A stretch of 64,000 nucleotides of DNA from Gemmatimonadota bacterium. GTDB lineage: Bacteria; Gemmatimonadota; Gemmatimonadetes; Gemmatimonadales; GWC2-71-9. The position numbers and the translations under genes were made by a program. Under the pieces are notes generated by a model. The model worked only from the letters and a program-made list of their open reading frames with translations. It was not told the origin of the DNA and did no database searches. The stretch is taken from NCBI GenBank assembly GCA_040388535.1, contig JAZKBR010000002.1:1210838-1274837 (forward strand), given 5' to 3'. This document shows positions 51,603 through 60,335 of this stretch, piece after piece. The stretch's first letter is position 1, and each line of letters opens with the position of its first letter.

Positions 51603-51794
51603 AGCGGGTGATGGGTGATGGGTGATGGCGAACGCGAGCTGTCATCCTGAGCGAAGCCCGCGAAGCGGGCGAAGTCGAGGGAGCATCCTCTCACCGTCGA
51701 GACCAGCTCCTTCGACTGCGCTCGCCTCCGGCTCGCTACGCTCAGGATGACAACTTCCCATCACCCATTACCCATCACCCGTCACCCGTCACTC
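51603..51794. repeat. composite repeat: palindrome bracketed by inverted heptamer arrays
   Basis: GGGTGATGGGTGATGG units (51605-51628), a long TGTCATCCTGA palindrome (51640-51752) with inner pairing (CCCGCGAAGCGGG; a GCGAAGTCGAGGGAGC-type segment against GCTCCTTCGACTGCGC), then CATCACCCATTACCCATCAC units and degenerate CACCCGT units to 51794. Confidence 0.78.
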
Positions 51795-51808
51795 GTAGCT
51801 CTTCTCGC

Positions 51809-52651
51809 CTACGCCGCCGCGACCTGATACGCCCCCGGCGTCACGCCGAAGATCCGCTTGAAGGTGCGCGTGAAGTGGCTTTGGTCAGCGAAGCCGCAAC
51901 GATAGGCAATGGTGCTTAGGGATTCTCCCTGCCGCAGCAGTTCACGCGCGTGATCGGCGCGTAACTGGGTGAGGTAGGCGTGAGGCGGCAAGCCGGTCGC
52001 ATTCCGGAAGATTCGCAGCAGGTGGAAGGGGCTCATCCCGCATTCGGCCGAAAGCTGCTGCAGCATCACCGGTTCGGTGAAGTGCGCATGGAGATAGTCC
52101 CGGGCGATCGCGACCGCATGCAACGAGCCACGCGCGTCGGCTGGCACTGCACGTGATGCGCCGTGACGCTCCATCAACCGCCGCAGCATCCCGAGCAGTG
52201 CCTCCTCGGTGGCGAGGAGTTCGGATCCTTCGCGGAGGCCGCGATGCACGGCACGCACTTCTTCCGCGAGTCTCGCGTCATCGAAGATCGGCCGCTCGAG
52301 AAAGGGGACCCCCTGCTCGCGATCGAGGCCGAGGGCCAGTGCCACCATCGCGCGTGAGGGATAGAGCGCGTCGTAGCACCACCCCTCGCCGGCCACCGGT
52401 TCGGCCTCGTGCACCTCATCGGGCGGAACGGCAATCACGCTGCCGCAGTTTGCCTGCCAGCGAGCGCCGCGGTAACCCAAGGTGCCGTTTCCCGACCCGA
52501 ACACACCGAGTGTGAAGTAGTCATGGGCGTGTCGCGGGAAGTCGTGGTCGAAGTGCACGAACCGGATCAGATCGATGGCACCGATGGAGAGCTCGACCCG
52601 GGTGAGGAATGCCCCGGTGCGGGGAGCTGCTGGAGTGTGGCTTTCGACCAT
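51809..52651 (-). CDS. AraC-family transcriptional regulator
   Basis: A 280-residue regulator; ATG at 52651 is chosen because upstream codons overlap the divergent ferredoxin promoter. N-terminal cupin sensor of about 140 residues (FDHDFPRHAHDYFTLGVF, SVIAVPPDEVHEAEP), C-terminal double HTH about 185-278 (MLQQLSAECGMSPFHLLRIFR, STIAYRCGFADQSHFTRTFKRIFGVTPGAY, named in pieces). The H-x-H in RHAHDY is typical of cupin ligand pockets. Divergent from the ferredoxin gene, which may be its target. Confidence 0.88.
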   Translation of the reverse strand: MVESHTPAAPRTGAFLTRVELSIGAIDLIRFVHFDHDFPRHAHDYFTLGVFGSGNGTLGYRGARWQANCGSVIAVPPDEVHEAEPVAGEGWCYDALYPSRAMVALALGLDREQGVPFLERPIFDDARLAEEVRAVHRGLREGSELLATEEALLGMLRRLMERHGASRAVPADARGSLHAVAIARDYLHAHFTEPVMLQQLSAECGMSPFHLLRIFRNATGLPPHAYLTQLRADHARELLRQGESLSTIAYRCGFADQSHFTRTFKRIFGVTPGAYQVAAA

Positions 52652-52784
52652 GGGGTCCGACCGTGAGAGAGGGCGTTTCAGGACTCGCAGCGCCGTACGT
52701 CCAATCCGGTCAGGAGTTGCGAAGCCGGGGCCGCTCCGGGGTCGGAGAGCAAGATCATTCAACCCGGCGAAGGGGCCGCTATCT

Positions 52785-53390
52785 TTGGCCCGTGTCCCAC
52801 TCGTATACCGCTTCGTGCTGAACGACACCCCAGGCGACCGTCGCTCCTTCTTCCGTCAGGCCTTTGGCGACGCCATGCAGCGCTTCGGCAAGGCGACCGA
52901 GGAGCGCCTGGTGCAGCGGAGCTACGTCCGCCCGCCGGGCTCACTTCCCGAACTCGAGTTCCTCGCGGCCTGCACCCGCTGCGGTGCCTGCGCGACGGCC
53001 TGCCCAGCAGGCGCCATTCTTCACGTCCCCACCAGTGGTGGCCTCGCGGCGGGAACGCCATTCCTCGAGCCGGCGCGGATTCCCTGCATCGCCTGCCCTG
53101 AAATGCCCTGTGCCGCCGAATGCCCGACCGACGCGCTCATCGTCCCCGAAACGGGATGGAGTGGCACCCGGCTCGGCACCATCGAGTTCCTCCCGGAACG
53201 ATGCGTGACGTTCGATGGCCAGGAGTGCGGCGTCTGCGTGCGCGCCTGCCCCGTGGGAGAGAAGGCGCTGAGTCTCGACGCCGAGGGACGACCGGTGCTC
53301 AAGGCCGAAGGCTGCGTTGCCTGCGGCGTCTGCGTGCGTGACTGTATCACCGTGCCATCATCGTTCGTCTTTCGCGCGCGCACCAGCTGA
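52785..53390 (+). CDS. NapF-like ferredoxin with four [4Fe-4S] motifs
   Basis: About 201 residues (TTG at 52785, or GTG at 52815 giving 191). Four Cys clusters are visible: CTRCGACATACP, CIACPEMPCAAECP, CGVCVRACP (with an upstream C in RCVTF) and CVACGVCVRDC. The N-terminus (RRSFFRQAFGDA) resembles NapF/twin-cluster proteins. It likely passes electrons or helps mature a molybdenum or other redox enzyme in the cytoplasm; no such enzyme is encoded nearby. Start uncertain because no ribosome-binding site is clear. Confidence 0.82.
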   Translation: MARVPLVYRFVLNDTPGDRRSFFRQAFGDAMQRFGKATEERLVQRSYVRPPGSLPELEFLAACTRCGACATACPAGAILHVPTSGGLAAGTPFLEPARIPCIACPEMPCAAECPTDALIVPETGWSGTRLGTIEFLPERCVTFDGQECGVCVRACPVGEKALSLDAEGRPVLKAEGCVACGVCVRDCITVPSSFVFRARTS

Positions 53391-53411
53391 TCCACTGCAG
53401 GTAACGAAGAA

Positions 53412-53436
53412 CGCCCCGGAAAGGATCTCCGGGGCG
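53412..53436. terminator. bidirectional terminator hairpin
   Basis: CGCCCCGGA (53412-53420) pairs with TCCGGGGCG (53428-53436), loop AAGGATC, followed by CTCTGTTGTTCCTT. Sits between the convergent ferredoxin and lipoprotein genes. Confidence 0.78.
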
Positions 53437-53463
53437 CTCTGTTGTTCCTTGAGCAGCAGGTGT

Positions 53464-54192
53464 CTACTGGAAGGAGACGACCGGCTTCTCGATCCCGCAC
53501 TGCACGCCATCGGTGGCCACGGCGTGCGAGGCGTCCATCCGGAAGGTGCTCTGACCGGGGACGACGAGGGAGCTCTGCAGTTCCACGAGCTGATTCTCGC
53601 TGATCCCGCGCGCCTGCGCGGCGGCGACATTGCGGGTGAAGAAGATCGTGACGTGGCTGTCGACCGGGACCTCGTCGGTGCCAGTGCCGGTGATGCTGTT
53701 GCCGTTCACGTCGACCCAGTCGTTCTCGCCTTCACGGTAGATGTCACCAGCGTACTCGGTTCCCGCCACGCAGCCGCCGAACGACGTGCCCGGCTTCATC
53801 TTGAGCACATCCGACATCGTGAACATCACGCACTGATAGGTGCCGCTTGCAGGCGTCGCGGTGAAGAGCACCGGATTCGTCATGAAGTCCTTGTCGACGC
53901 CAGCGGCGCCGAGGTCCTGGACGAGCACCGGGTTGGAGCAATCAGCGTTGGCGCTGATATGCAACGCATAGAGCTTCATCGTGAGCGAGCTGGCCGGCCC
54001 GAACGTCAGATTCTGGCCGGGATCATTCAGCAGCGACGCGGCAGCCGCCGAACCCGCACCGTAGACGACGAGTGCTGGCGCCGGCGGCGGGGGCGGGTTG
54101 CCGATCGGGAGGGTGGTCGTTTCGCTGCCGCACGCGGCGAGCGCGAAAGCAACAACGAGAGAGATGCGGGTCGAAGTGGACGAGGCAAACAC
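53464..54192 (-). CDS. lipoprotein of unknown function
   Basis: A 242-residue lipoprotein. GTG at 54192 is chosen because GGAG lies eight bases upstream; the GTG at 54201 would overlap it. Lipobox VVAFALAAC-GS, Pro-rich linker, then a beta-rich domain (LTMKLYALHISANADC, YQCVMFTMSDVLKMKPG, VDSHVTIFFTRN) with five Cys in the mature part. I do not recognise the family. Divergent from the outer-membrane-barrel gene at 54547. Confidence 0.68.
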   Translation of the reverse strand: MFASSTSTRISLVVAFALAACGSETTTLPIGNPPPPPAPALVVYGAGSAAAASLLNDPGQNLTFGPASSLTMKLYALHISANADCSNPVLVQDLGAAGVDKDFMTNPVLFTATPASGTYQCVMFTMSDVLKMKPGTSFGGCVAGTEYAGDIYREGENDWVDVNGNSITGTGTDEVPVDSHVTIFFTRNVAAAQARGISENQLVELQSSLVVPGQSTFRMDASHAVATDGVQCGIEKPVVSFQ

Positions 54193-54546
54193 GAAATACA
54201 CTCCTTCAGGTTAGAGGCCGGAAGAAGCGGAATCCAGGAGCGAATCGCGCGTTCCTTCGGTAGCCGGGCTGTCTCGGGGAGACCCTTGGCTTTGCGACCC
54301 CGGATCGCTCCGGGTGTGCCTGTTCGGTGAACGCGCCGAATGCGCGCCTGTTGATTGAGAAGGCAATCGCTGTGCCGCCCGAACCGCATGGCTATCTGCT
54401 GTCCCCATAACGACTTGAGGAACGGCGGCCGGCTCGCTCCTGGCGGTGCACCGGCATTCTGGGGGTGTCGCAGGTTGCTTTCTGAACCCGATGTCAAGTT
54501 TTTAGGCGGTTCCGGCCCTGTTTTCATTCTTGTTTGCGGAGGTTCC
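54193..54546. other. intergenic region between divergent genes
   Basis: 354 bases with no gene. It must hold the promoters of the lipoprotein gene at 53464 and of the barrel gene at 54547, but I cannot choose boxes with confidence. No repeat family of this window is present. Confidence 0.5.
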
Positions 54547-55074
54547 ATGAGGCGACCATTTCCGGCACTGCTGCTCTTCGTCGTTCTGGTCGGCTCGGTT
54601 CACCCGATGCAGGCGCAGGCGAAGTCGGCATACTTCTTTGGTAGTGCCGGGGTGACGCTGCCGATGGGCGACTACGGTGATTATGCCAAGGGGGGATGGA
54701 TTGGAAACGCCGGCGTCGGCTACAACATCAGCGACCGGGCGAACTTCGGCGCCGAGGTGATGTACGGCTCCAACAAGCACAAGTCCTCCGACGATCGGAC
54801 CGACCTGCTGGGTGTCGGCGGCTTCCTCGATTACACGGTGGGCAATCCCAAGGGGAAGATTGTGCCGTACCTCCTTGGCGGTCTTGGCGTCCTCAACCAG
54901 AAATTCAAGCCGGCCACAGGCAATAGCGAGTCGGAGTCGAAGCTGATGATTTCGGGGGGCGGCGGACTCTACTTCCCGATGGGCACCGCTGGGCTTTACC
55001 TCGAGTCACGGTACATCAAGCGTGGTGACACCGGCTTTCTCGGCATTGCCGGGGGCTTCACCGTCGGGCTCTGA
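54547..55074 (+). CDS. outer-membrane beta-barrel protein
   Basis: A 175-residue protein with GGAGG upstream of ATG and signal peptide 1-23 (FPALLLFVVLVGSVHPMQAQ). The mature part has eight or so amphipathic strands separated by Gly turns (AYFFGSAGVTLPMGDYGDY, ANFGAEVMYGS, GVGGFLDYTVG, YLLGGLGVLNQKF, GLYFPMGTAGLYLESRY), ending GFTVGL. It resembles small OmpA/OprF-like or opacity-type barrels. A strong terminator follows. Confidence 0.8.
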   Translation: MRRPFPALLLFVVLVGSVHPMQAQAKSAYFFGSAGVTLPMGDYGDYAKGGWIGNAGVGYNISDRANFGAEVMYGSNKHKSSDDRTDLLGVGGFLDYTVGNPKGKIVPYLLGGLGVLNQKFKPATGNSESESKLMISGGGGLYFPMGTAGLYLESRYIKRGDTGFLGIAGGFTVGL

Positions 55075-55092
55075 CCTACGGGTCCGTCGGGG

Positions 55093-55124
55093 CGCGGGAG
55101 CCGCACAACAGTGCGGCTCCCGCG
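55093..55124 (+). terminator. hairpin terminator after the barrel gene
   Basis: A perfect 14-bp stem: CGCGGGAGCCGCAC (55093-55106), loop AACA, complement to 55124, then TTACGTTT. Confidence 0.75.
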
Positions 55125-55164
55125 TTACGTTTCACCCCCACTCACCAACCCGCGAGGAGGCGGA

Positions 55165-55521
55165 ATGGCGACGGTACCGCGAAAGATCGACAAGCCGTGG
55201 GGCTACGAACTGATCTGGGCCCATACCGACCGTTATGTCGGCAAGGTCCTGCATGTAAATGCCGGCCAGATCCTGTCGTGCCAGTATCACAACTTCAAGG
55301 ACGAGACGATGCACGTGCTCGCCGGTCAGCTGATCCTCCGGATCTGGCCGGCCGAGGGCGCGGCCCCCGACGAGCGCGCCTTCCTGGCGGGTGACTCGGT
55401 ACATATTCCGGCACTCACCATTCATCAGATTGAAGCCGTCGTCGACAGCGATGTCCTCGAGGCTTCCACGCCCGAGCTCGACGATCTGGTCCGGCTCAAC
55501 GACCGTTACGGGAGATCGTGA
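55165..55521 (+). CDS. cupin, phosphomannose isomerase type II-like
   Basis: A 118-residue single-domain cupin with GAGGAGG upstream. Motif 1 is SCQYHNFKDETMHVLAGQLILRI, motif 2 is LAGDSVHIPALTIHQIEAV; the metal ligands are His in QYHNFKDE and HIPALTIHQ. It begins KPWGYELIW, as in the isomerase half of mannose-1-phosphate guanylyltransferases. With the nucleotidyltransferase encoded four bases on, it suggests sugar-nucleotide metabolism (inference). The long isomerase/transferase fusion is split here into separate proteins. Confidence 0.85.
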   Translation: MATVPRKIDKPWGYELIWAHTDRYVGKVLHVNAGQILSCQYHNFKDETMHVLAGQLILRIWPAEGAAPDERAFLAGDSVHIPALTIHQIEAVVDSDVLEASTPELDDLVRLNDRYGRS

Positions 55522-55525
55522 CCAC

Positions 55526-56509
55526 ATGCAGGTGATCATTCCGCTCGCAGGCAAGGGAACCCGACTCCGCCCACATACTCATCTCACACCCAAGCCGATG
55601 CTCAAGGTCGCCGGCAAGCCGGTGATGGACTGGGTGATGGACCGCCTCAAGGGGTTGCAGGTCGATGAACTGATCTTCATCACCGGCCATCTCAAGGAGC
55701 AGGTCGAGGCGTATGCGCGCTCGCACTATCACACGCCATCGCGCTTCATCGAGCAGAAGGTGCAGGACGGCACAGCGGGCGCCGTGAATCTCGCGCGACC
55801 GCATGTGACCGGGCCGGTGATGATCATCTTTGTCGACACCGTATTCGAGGCGGATCTCTCGCTCGCCGCCACCACCACGGCCGACGGAATCATCTGGGCC
55901 AAGGAAGTCGAGGACTATCAGCGCTTCGGCGTGGTCGTCACCGATGCCGACGGTTACATGACGAAGATCGTGGAGAAGCCGACGACGCCGATCTCCAAGC
56001 TCGCCAACATCGGGCTCTACTACATCAAGGATGTCGACGCCCTCTGGCGCGGCATCGATCACGTGCTCCAGTCGCCCGCCAACAAGGGCGAGTATTACCT
56101 CACCGATGCCTTCCAGCACATGATCGAGGCCGGCGGGAAGATTCTGACGGCCGAGGTCGGTGGCTGGTACGACTGTGGCCAGCTGGGCACGACGCTCGAG
56201 ACCAACGGCATCCTGCTCGCGCACGGGGCCGCATCGCACGAACCGGTGGGCGACGACGTCACCATCATCGAGCCGGTGCTGATCGAGGCCGGGTGCACGC
56301 TCGAGCGCTGCACCATCGGCCCGAATGTGACGATCGAGACCGGCACCACCGTGCGCGATTCGACAATCGCGGACTCGATCATCGCGGCGCGCTGCACCAT
56401 CGAGCGCTGTCACCTCAGCAAGACGATGCTTGGCGAGGCCGTGCTGATCAGCGACTTCACCGGTTCCGGCTCGTTCGGTGCCCATTCCGAAGTGTCGGGG
56501 GCGATGTGA
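55526..56509 (+). CDS. sugar-phosphate nucleotidyltransferase with left-handed beta-helix
   Basis: A 327-residue enzyme. The nucleotide-binding loop PLAGKGTRLRPHT and TPKPMLKVAGKPV begin it; the metal-binding Asp is in IIFVDTVFEAD. Residues about 245-327 are hexapeptide repeats (VTIIEPVLIEAGCTLERC, TIGPNVTIETG), a left-handed helix as in GlmU or RmlA-type fusions. It forms NDP-sugars from sugar-1-phosphates; the exact sugar cannot be read. It overlaps the DUF885-like gene by four bases (ATGTGA). Confidence 0.88.
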   Translation: MQVIIPLAGKGTRLRPHTHLTPKPMLKVAGKPVMDWVMDRLKGLQVDELIFITGHLKEQVEAYARSHYHTPSRFIEQKVQDGTAGAVNLARPHVTGPVMIIFVDTVFEADLSLAATTTADGIIWAKEVEDYQRFGVVVTDADGYMTKIVEKPTTPISKLANIGLYYIKDVDALWRGIDHVLQSPANKGEYYLTDAFQHMIEAGGKILTAEVGGWYDCGQLGTTLETNGILLAHGAASHEPVGDDVTIIEPVLIEAGCTLERCTIGPNVTIETGTTVRDSTIADSIIAARCTIERCHLSKTMLGEAVLISDFTGSGSFGAHSEVSGAM

Positions 56510-57918
56510 CGCCACTCGAAGAGCTGCTGGCCTCCTATCTCGACCTCGCACGCCACCTCGATCCGCTGCGTCACCAGATCGATGCGCCTGCTGCGCTGCG
56601 CCATCGGCTAGGCCGCTTCGACGCGCCGTGGCTGGTGGCGCAGGTCGCCGCACTCAAGAGCATCGCCAACGCCATCGAAGATCTCGAGGATGTCGAATCG
56701 CTCGACGATGAAGTCGACCGGACGATGCTCATCAACACCATCCGCACCGACATCGTCGATCTCGAGGCACAGGCCGGCGGCGATACCTTCGACGGCATTC
56801 GCCCGCTCGAGCACGCCCAGCAGGCACTCTACGAGTTGATGGACGAGGCATTCGATGCCGAGTCCGAGGCGGCACTGCGCGACCGGATCCTGGCACTGCC
56901 CGAGTTTCTGGCATCGCTCCGCAGTGACCGGCGCAAGCTCCCGGCGGAACTCGCCGACGCCACCGTGGGAAAGGCCGCGCAACTCCTCGAGGCCCTCGAC
57001 GAGGCCTCCGAATATCTCGACGACTCCACGGTGCAGCCCGCGCTCGTGGCGGTGGCCGAGCATCGTGCGTGGCTCGACGACCTCAAGCGGATCGGCGGTG
57101 AGGCACGCCTGGGGGAGGATATCGTCGAGCGCCATCTCGCGACGCTCAGCTCCGAACCGGTCGGCATCAAGGGAACGTTGCGACTGCTCGAACTCCGTCG
57201 GGTTGGTGTCGAGAAGTCGCTCCTCGCAGCCGCGCAGGAACTCGGCTCCGATGATCCGCTCGCACTGGTGCGCTCGATGATCGATGATGAGTCGATCGGC
57301 TTCGAAGCGCTCAGCGACGAATGGCCCAGTGAATGGGAGCGCGTCCGGCGCGAACTGGTGATCCTCGGCGTGCCGGTGAGTGCGGCGCCACCGATTGAAG
57401 ATCCGTTCGAGGCCGAAGATCGCTGGACGCTGACCGCAGCGGCCATTCGCGAGCAGGCGGCGCTCTCGCTCGATCTGTCGCGTGAGCAGCAGACTTCTGC
57501 TGTGCGTCGCTTGCTGGTCGCGCCCGGGCTGATGGATGGCTGGGGTCGCACGGTAGCGGCGTTGCTGCGGAGCACAGAGGTCACCGGCTTGCCCGAGCGC
57601 CAGCTGATGCTCTCGTATCTGGCCCTGCTCGATTCGGTTGCCGCCGAGACCGACCTGCTGTTGCAGTCGCGGCGCGCGTCGCTCGAAGGGCTGCTCGAGC
57701 GCACGATGCAACTCACCGGGATGAACGAGCCGTCGGCACGCTCACTGGTCTGGCGGGTGGCCGAAGAGCCGCTCGATTCGCTGGCGGCGGCGCTCGCGCA
57801 CGAAGCGTGGCAGAGCTGGTACGCGGAAGAGGGCGGCGATCCGGTCGCCTTCATCAAGCGCGCGCTTGCCGGGGGCGGCCTCTCCGTGCCGCTGGCCAGG
57901 TGGGCGCTGTCGAGCTGA
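56506..57918 (+). CDS. DUF885-like protein lacking the metal-binding motif
   Basis: A 470-residue, mainly helical protein with GTG start. The N-terminal half resembles DUF885 proteins: HRLGRFDAPWLVAQVAALKSIA, EDLEDVESLDDEVDRTMLINTIR and ALPEFLASLRSDRRKLP. DUF885 enzymes have an H-E-x-x-G-H-H zinc site in the C-terminal half; I find no such motif here (the region reads GLPERQLMLSYL). It may be an inactive relative with a binding role. No signal peptide. Lies between the sugar nucleotidyltransferase and MFS genes with overlaps on both sides. Confidence 0.62.
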   Translation: MTPLEELLASYLDLARHLDPLRHQIDAPAALRHRLGRFDAPWLVAQVAALKSIANAIEDLEDVESLDDEVDRTMLINTIRTDIVDLEAQAGGDTFDGIRPLEHAQQALYELMDEAFDAESEAALRDRILALPEFLASLRSDRRKLPAELADATVGKAAQLLEALDEASEYLDDSTVQPALVAVAEHRAWLDDLKRIGGEARLGEDIVERHLATLSSEPVGIKGTLRLLELRRVGVEKSLLAAAQELGSDDPLALVRSMIDDESIGFEALSDEWPSEWERVRRELVILGVPVSAAPPIEDPFEAEDRWTLTAAAIREQAALSLDLSREQQTSAVRRLLVAPGLMDGWGRTVAALLRSTEVTGLPERQLMLSYLALLDSVAAETDLLLQSRRASLEGLLERTMQLTGMNEPSARSLVWRVAEEPLDSLAAALAHEAWQSWYAEEGGDPVAFIKRALAGGGLSVPLARWALSS

Positions 57919-59132
57919 AGAAGCTCCCCCCGGTCGTTTGCGGCCTCTCGCTCGTCAGCGGATTGAATGATGCGGCGAGCGAGATGGTCTATCCGCTGCT
58001 TCCTGCCTTCATGGTCGGCGCGCTCGGTGCGCCGGCCGCTGCACTCGGCGCCCTCGACGGCGCAGCCGACCTCACTGCCTCACTCGTCCGCCTCGTCTCG
58101 GGGCGTCTCGCCGACAAGAGCACCAAGCGCGGGCCACTCGTGCTGGGTGGCTACCTGCTCGCCGGTGCGATCCGGCCGCTGATCTCGCTGGCTCAGTCGG
58201 CGGGTGTGGTGATCGGGCTGCGCGTGGCCGATCGTGTCGGGAAAGGTCTCCGTTCGCCGGCACGCGACGCGATGATCGCCGAGGCGGTGCCGCTCGAGAT
58301 GCGTGGGCGCGCGTTCGGATTTCATCGGGCGTTTGATCACGGTGGGGCGGTGGTGGGCGGCTTGCTGGGGTGGGTGCTGATTAGGCAGGGGTTGAGTGTC
58401 CGGGACGTGATCGCATGGAGTGTGGTGCCGGGATTACTGGTGGTGATCGTGCTCGCGCTCACGCTGAGGAATGCAGGGCGAGCCGCGACTTCAGTCGCGG
58501 CGCGCGCTGCGCGGCACGATCTCGACGGTGAGACTGACGCGGTGACGGAGACCCGGGCGCCGCACGCGGCGCCCCTACGGGTGCGTTCGGGGGGATCGCG
58601 GTTCTATCTCCGGGTGGGGGCCCTCTCCGCAATCCTCGTGACCCGCATGCCCGAGACGCTGCTGATCCTGCATCTGTTGCGGGGCGGGGTGGCGCTGGCG
58701 ATGGTGCCGCTCGCGTGGGCGGGGCTGCACGTGGTGCGCAGTGCGTCGGCGTATCCGGCGGGCAAGCTAGTCGACCGGATCGGCGAGCGCGGCGTGGTGG
58801 CGATCTCGGGTACACTCGGCGCGATCGGCGCGTGGGCATTCAGCATCGCGGCGTCGCCAGCGGCACTCATCGGCGTCTTTCTCGCACTCGGGCTGGTGAC
58901 GGGGATCGGCGAGCCGGCGGAGAAGTCATTAGTGGCACGGCTCGCGCCGAAAGGCGCCGGGCGGGCGTTCGGTGAGGCGCAGGCGCTGCTCGGCTTCGGC
59001 GCGCTCGCAGCGGGATTGGCGTTCGGTTTTCTCGTAGATGCGCGCGGGAGTGCGGTAGCGCTGCTGGCCTCGGCCGTCGCCGGGGTGATCGCGACGGCTG
59101 CGTGGCTGGGGGTGAGTCAGGGGGAGGGGTGA
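57900..59132 (+). CDS. MFS transporter
   Basis: A 410-residue transporter with twelve predicted helices; GTG at 57900 overlaps the previous gene by 19 bases. The MFS loop motif after helix 2 reads SGRLADKSTKRGP; another conserved part is RVADRVGKGLRSPARDAMIAEAV, common in MFS proteins of the fosmidomycin-resistance/YcaD-like kind. The central loop between helices 6 and 7 (about residues 190-228) is encoded by two palindromic repeats. Substrate unknown. Confidence 0.87.
   Translation: MGAVELKKLPPVVCGLSLVSGLNDAASEMVYPLLPAFMVGALGAPAAALGALDGAADLTASLVRLVSGRLADKSTKRGPLVLGGYLLAGAIRPLISLAQSAGVVIGLRVADRVGKGLRSPARDAMIAEAVPLEMRGRAFGFHRAFDHGGAVVGGLLGWVLIRQGLSVRDVIAWSVVPGLLVVIVLALTLRNAGRAATSVAARAARHDLDGETDAVTETRAPHAAPLRVRSGGSRFYLRVGALSAILVTRMPETLLILHLLRGGVALAMVPLAWAGLHVVRSASAYPAGKLVDRIGERGVVAISGTLGAIGAWAFSIAASPAALIGVFLALGLVTGIGEPAEKSLVARLAPKGAGRAFGEAQALLGFGALAAGLAFGFLVDARGSAVALLASAVAGVIATAAWLGVSQGEG
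58482..58574. repeat. two palindromes inside the MFS coding sequence
   Basis: GCCGCGACT-TC-AGTCGCGGC (58482-58501) and GGGCGCCGC-AC-GCGGCGCCC (58555-58574), each a perfect 9-bp dyad, lie 53 bases apart. Together they fall in the loop between helices 6 and 7 and keep the frame open. Confidence 0.75.
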
Positions 59133-59135
59133 GGG

Positions 59136-60335
59136 TTACTCCTCGGAGAGGAGAAGCGTCCTGGCCATCACATCGTTCCGAGTTCCGTAGGATTCCCCGA
59201 CAAACAAGCCGTCCGATTTGCGATACCATTGCAGGCGTTCGTAGTTGTCGGTTCGAAGCAGCGCCTCCCAGCAGTCAAAAACTCCCGCAGGCGTGACGAT
59301 CTGCCGTGTCCCGGTAATCCTTATGGTACGCTTGCCGTAGGTCGAAGCCTTTTTCCGACCTACGCTGACATACGCGAATGCACCTTGCCACCCAACTGCG
59401 AGCGGCGATGCCATCATTGCAACGATGAGATGCGCCTGGTTGAGGAGGATGGTAGGATGGGGCTCCGCCAGCGAGTAGGTAGTGTCGCTACTACCCCACG
59501 TTCGCGCGAGGCTGTCTGCCCGCGCACGAGTCATCACCACACCGGTGGGAAGCTTGAATCGGCGATCCACTGCGATCTCATTGCCATGCATGCGGTAGGT
59601 CGAGACCGAGCCGCCCCGCTTGTAGAACTCCTTTTCCCGCCATTGCGCGGGCTCCAGGGTTTCGCCATTGATCCAGATAGAGTCCGGACCACCTTCGCGC
59701 GTATCCATGGTAGTAATCGCAATCCAGTCGCTGCCGGGTGTGCCACTACGAACAAAACGAAGTGCGCTCGACTGCACCGACTCGAGCGGGCCGGATGCAC
59801 TGTACCTAACCTGGCCATAGCGAAGTTGAACTGGGCGAAGTCGTGCCGCGGCAAATGGTCCAGCACTGGGCACTTTGGGATCCAGCTTCAGTCTGGGGGC
59901 CCTCGCTGCAAAGCTGGCGGCGCTCCCCCCCATCCGCGCGACCAACGACTTCTCGTAGCGGTCAGATCCGACAACTGCCACCGCCGCCACTGCAACACCC
60001 GTCAAGACCAGCCAGAAGGCGGGCCGGATCGTTGGCTGACCGACCCTGGTGTTTGGCGCCGCAAACCCCGGCTGCAGCACCGGCGCCTCCACTGGCAGGA
60101 TCACCCGCTCGCCCTGCACCCGCGACTGCAGGATCCTCTGCAGCAGCGGATCGGGAGCACCAACGGCGCCGCCACTCGCGAGCGTCGCTCGCAACTCACG
60201 AGTGGATTGCACCGTGCCGCGGCAGCGATCACAATCGGCGAGGTGGCTCGCGACCTGACGGCGCGCCGTCTCCTTGGCGGAGCCGGCAGCGTAGCGGAGC
60301 AGGGTGGCCTCCCGCGGGTGCAGCAGGAGCATCAT
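59136..60335 (-). CDS. anti-sigma factor with zinc finger and DUF3108-like domain
   Basis: A 399-residue membrane protein; ATG at 60335 has AAGGAGG upstream. The N-terminus is a zf-HC2 anti-sigma domain with H-x3-C-x2-C in SHLADCDRC. One membrane helix lies at about 106-124 (AFWLVLTGVAVAAVAVVG). The extracytoplasmic part of about 270 residues ends with IVTPAGVFDCWEALLRTD and QWYRKSDGLFVGESYG, similar to DUF3108/TapB-like beta domains. It overlaps the ECF sigma gene by ATGA and should hold that factor at the membrane. Confidence 0.82.
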   Translation of the reverse strand: MMLLLHPREATLLRYAAGSAKETARRQVASHLADCDRCRGTVQSTRELRATLASGGAVGAPDPLLQRILQSRVQGERVILPVEAPVLQPGFAAPNTRVGQPTIRPAFWLVLTGVAVAAVAVVGSDRYEKSLVARMGGSAASFAARAPRLKLDPKVPSAGPFAAARLRPVQLRYGQVRYSASGPLESVQSSALRFVRSGTPGSDWIAITTMDTREGGPDSIWINGETLEPAQWREKEFYKRGGSVSTYRMHGNEIAVDRRFKLPTGVVMTRARADSLARTWGSSDTTYSLAEPHPTILLNQAHLIVAMMASPLAVGWQGAFAYVSVGRKKASTYGKRTIRITGTRQIVTPAGVFDCWEALLRTDNYERLQWYRKSDGLFVGESYGTRNDVMARTLLLSEE

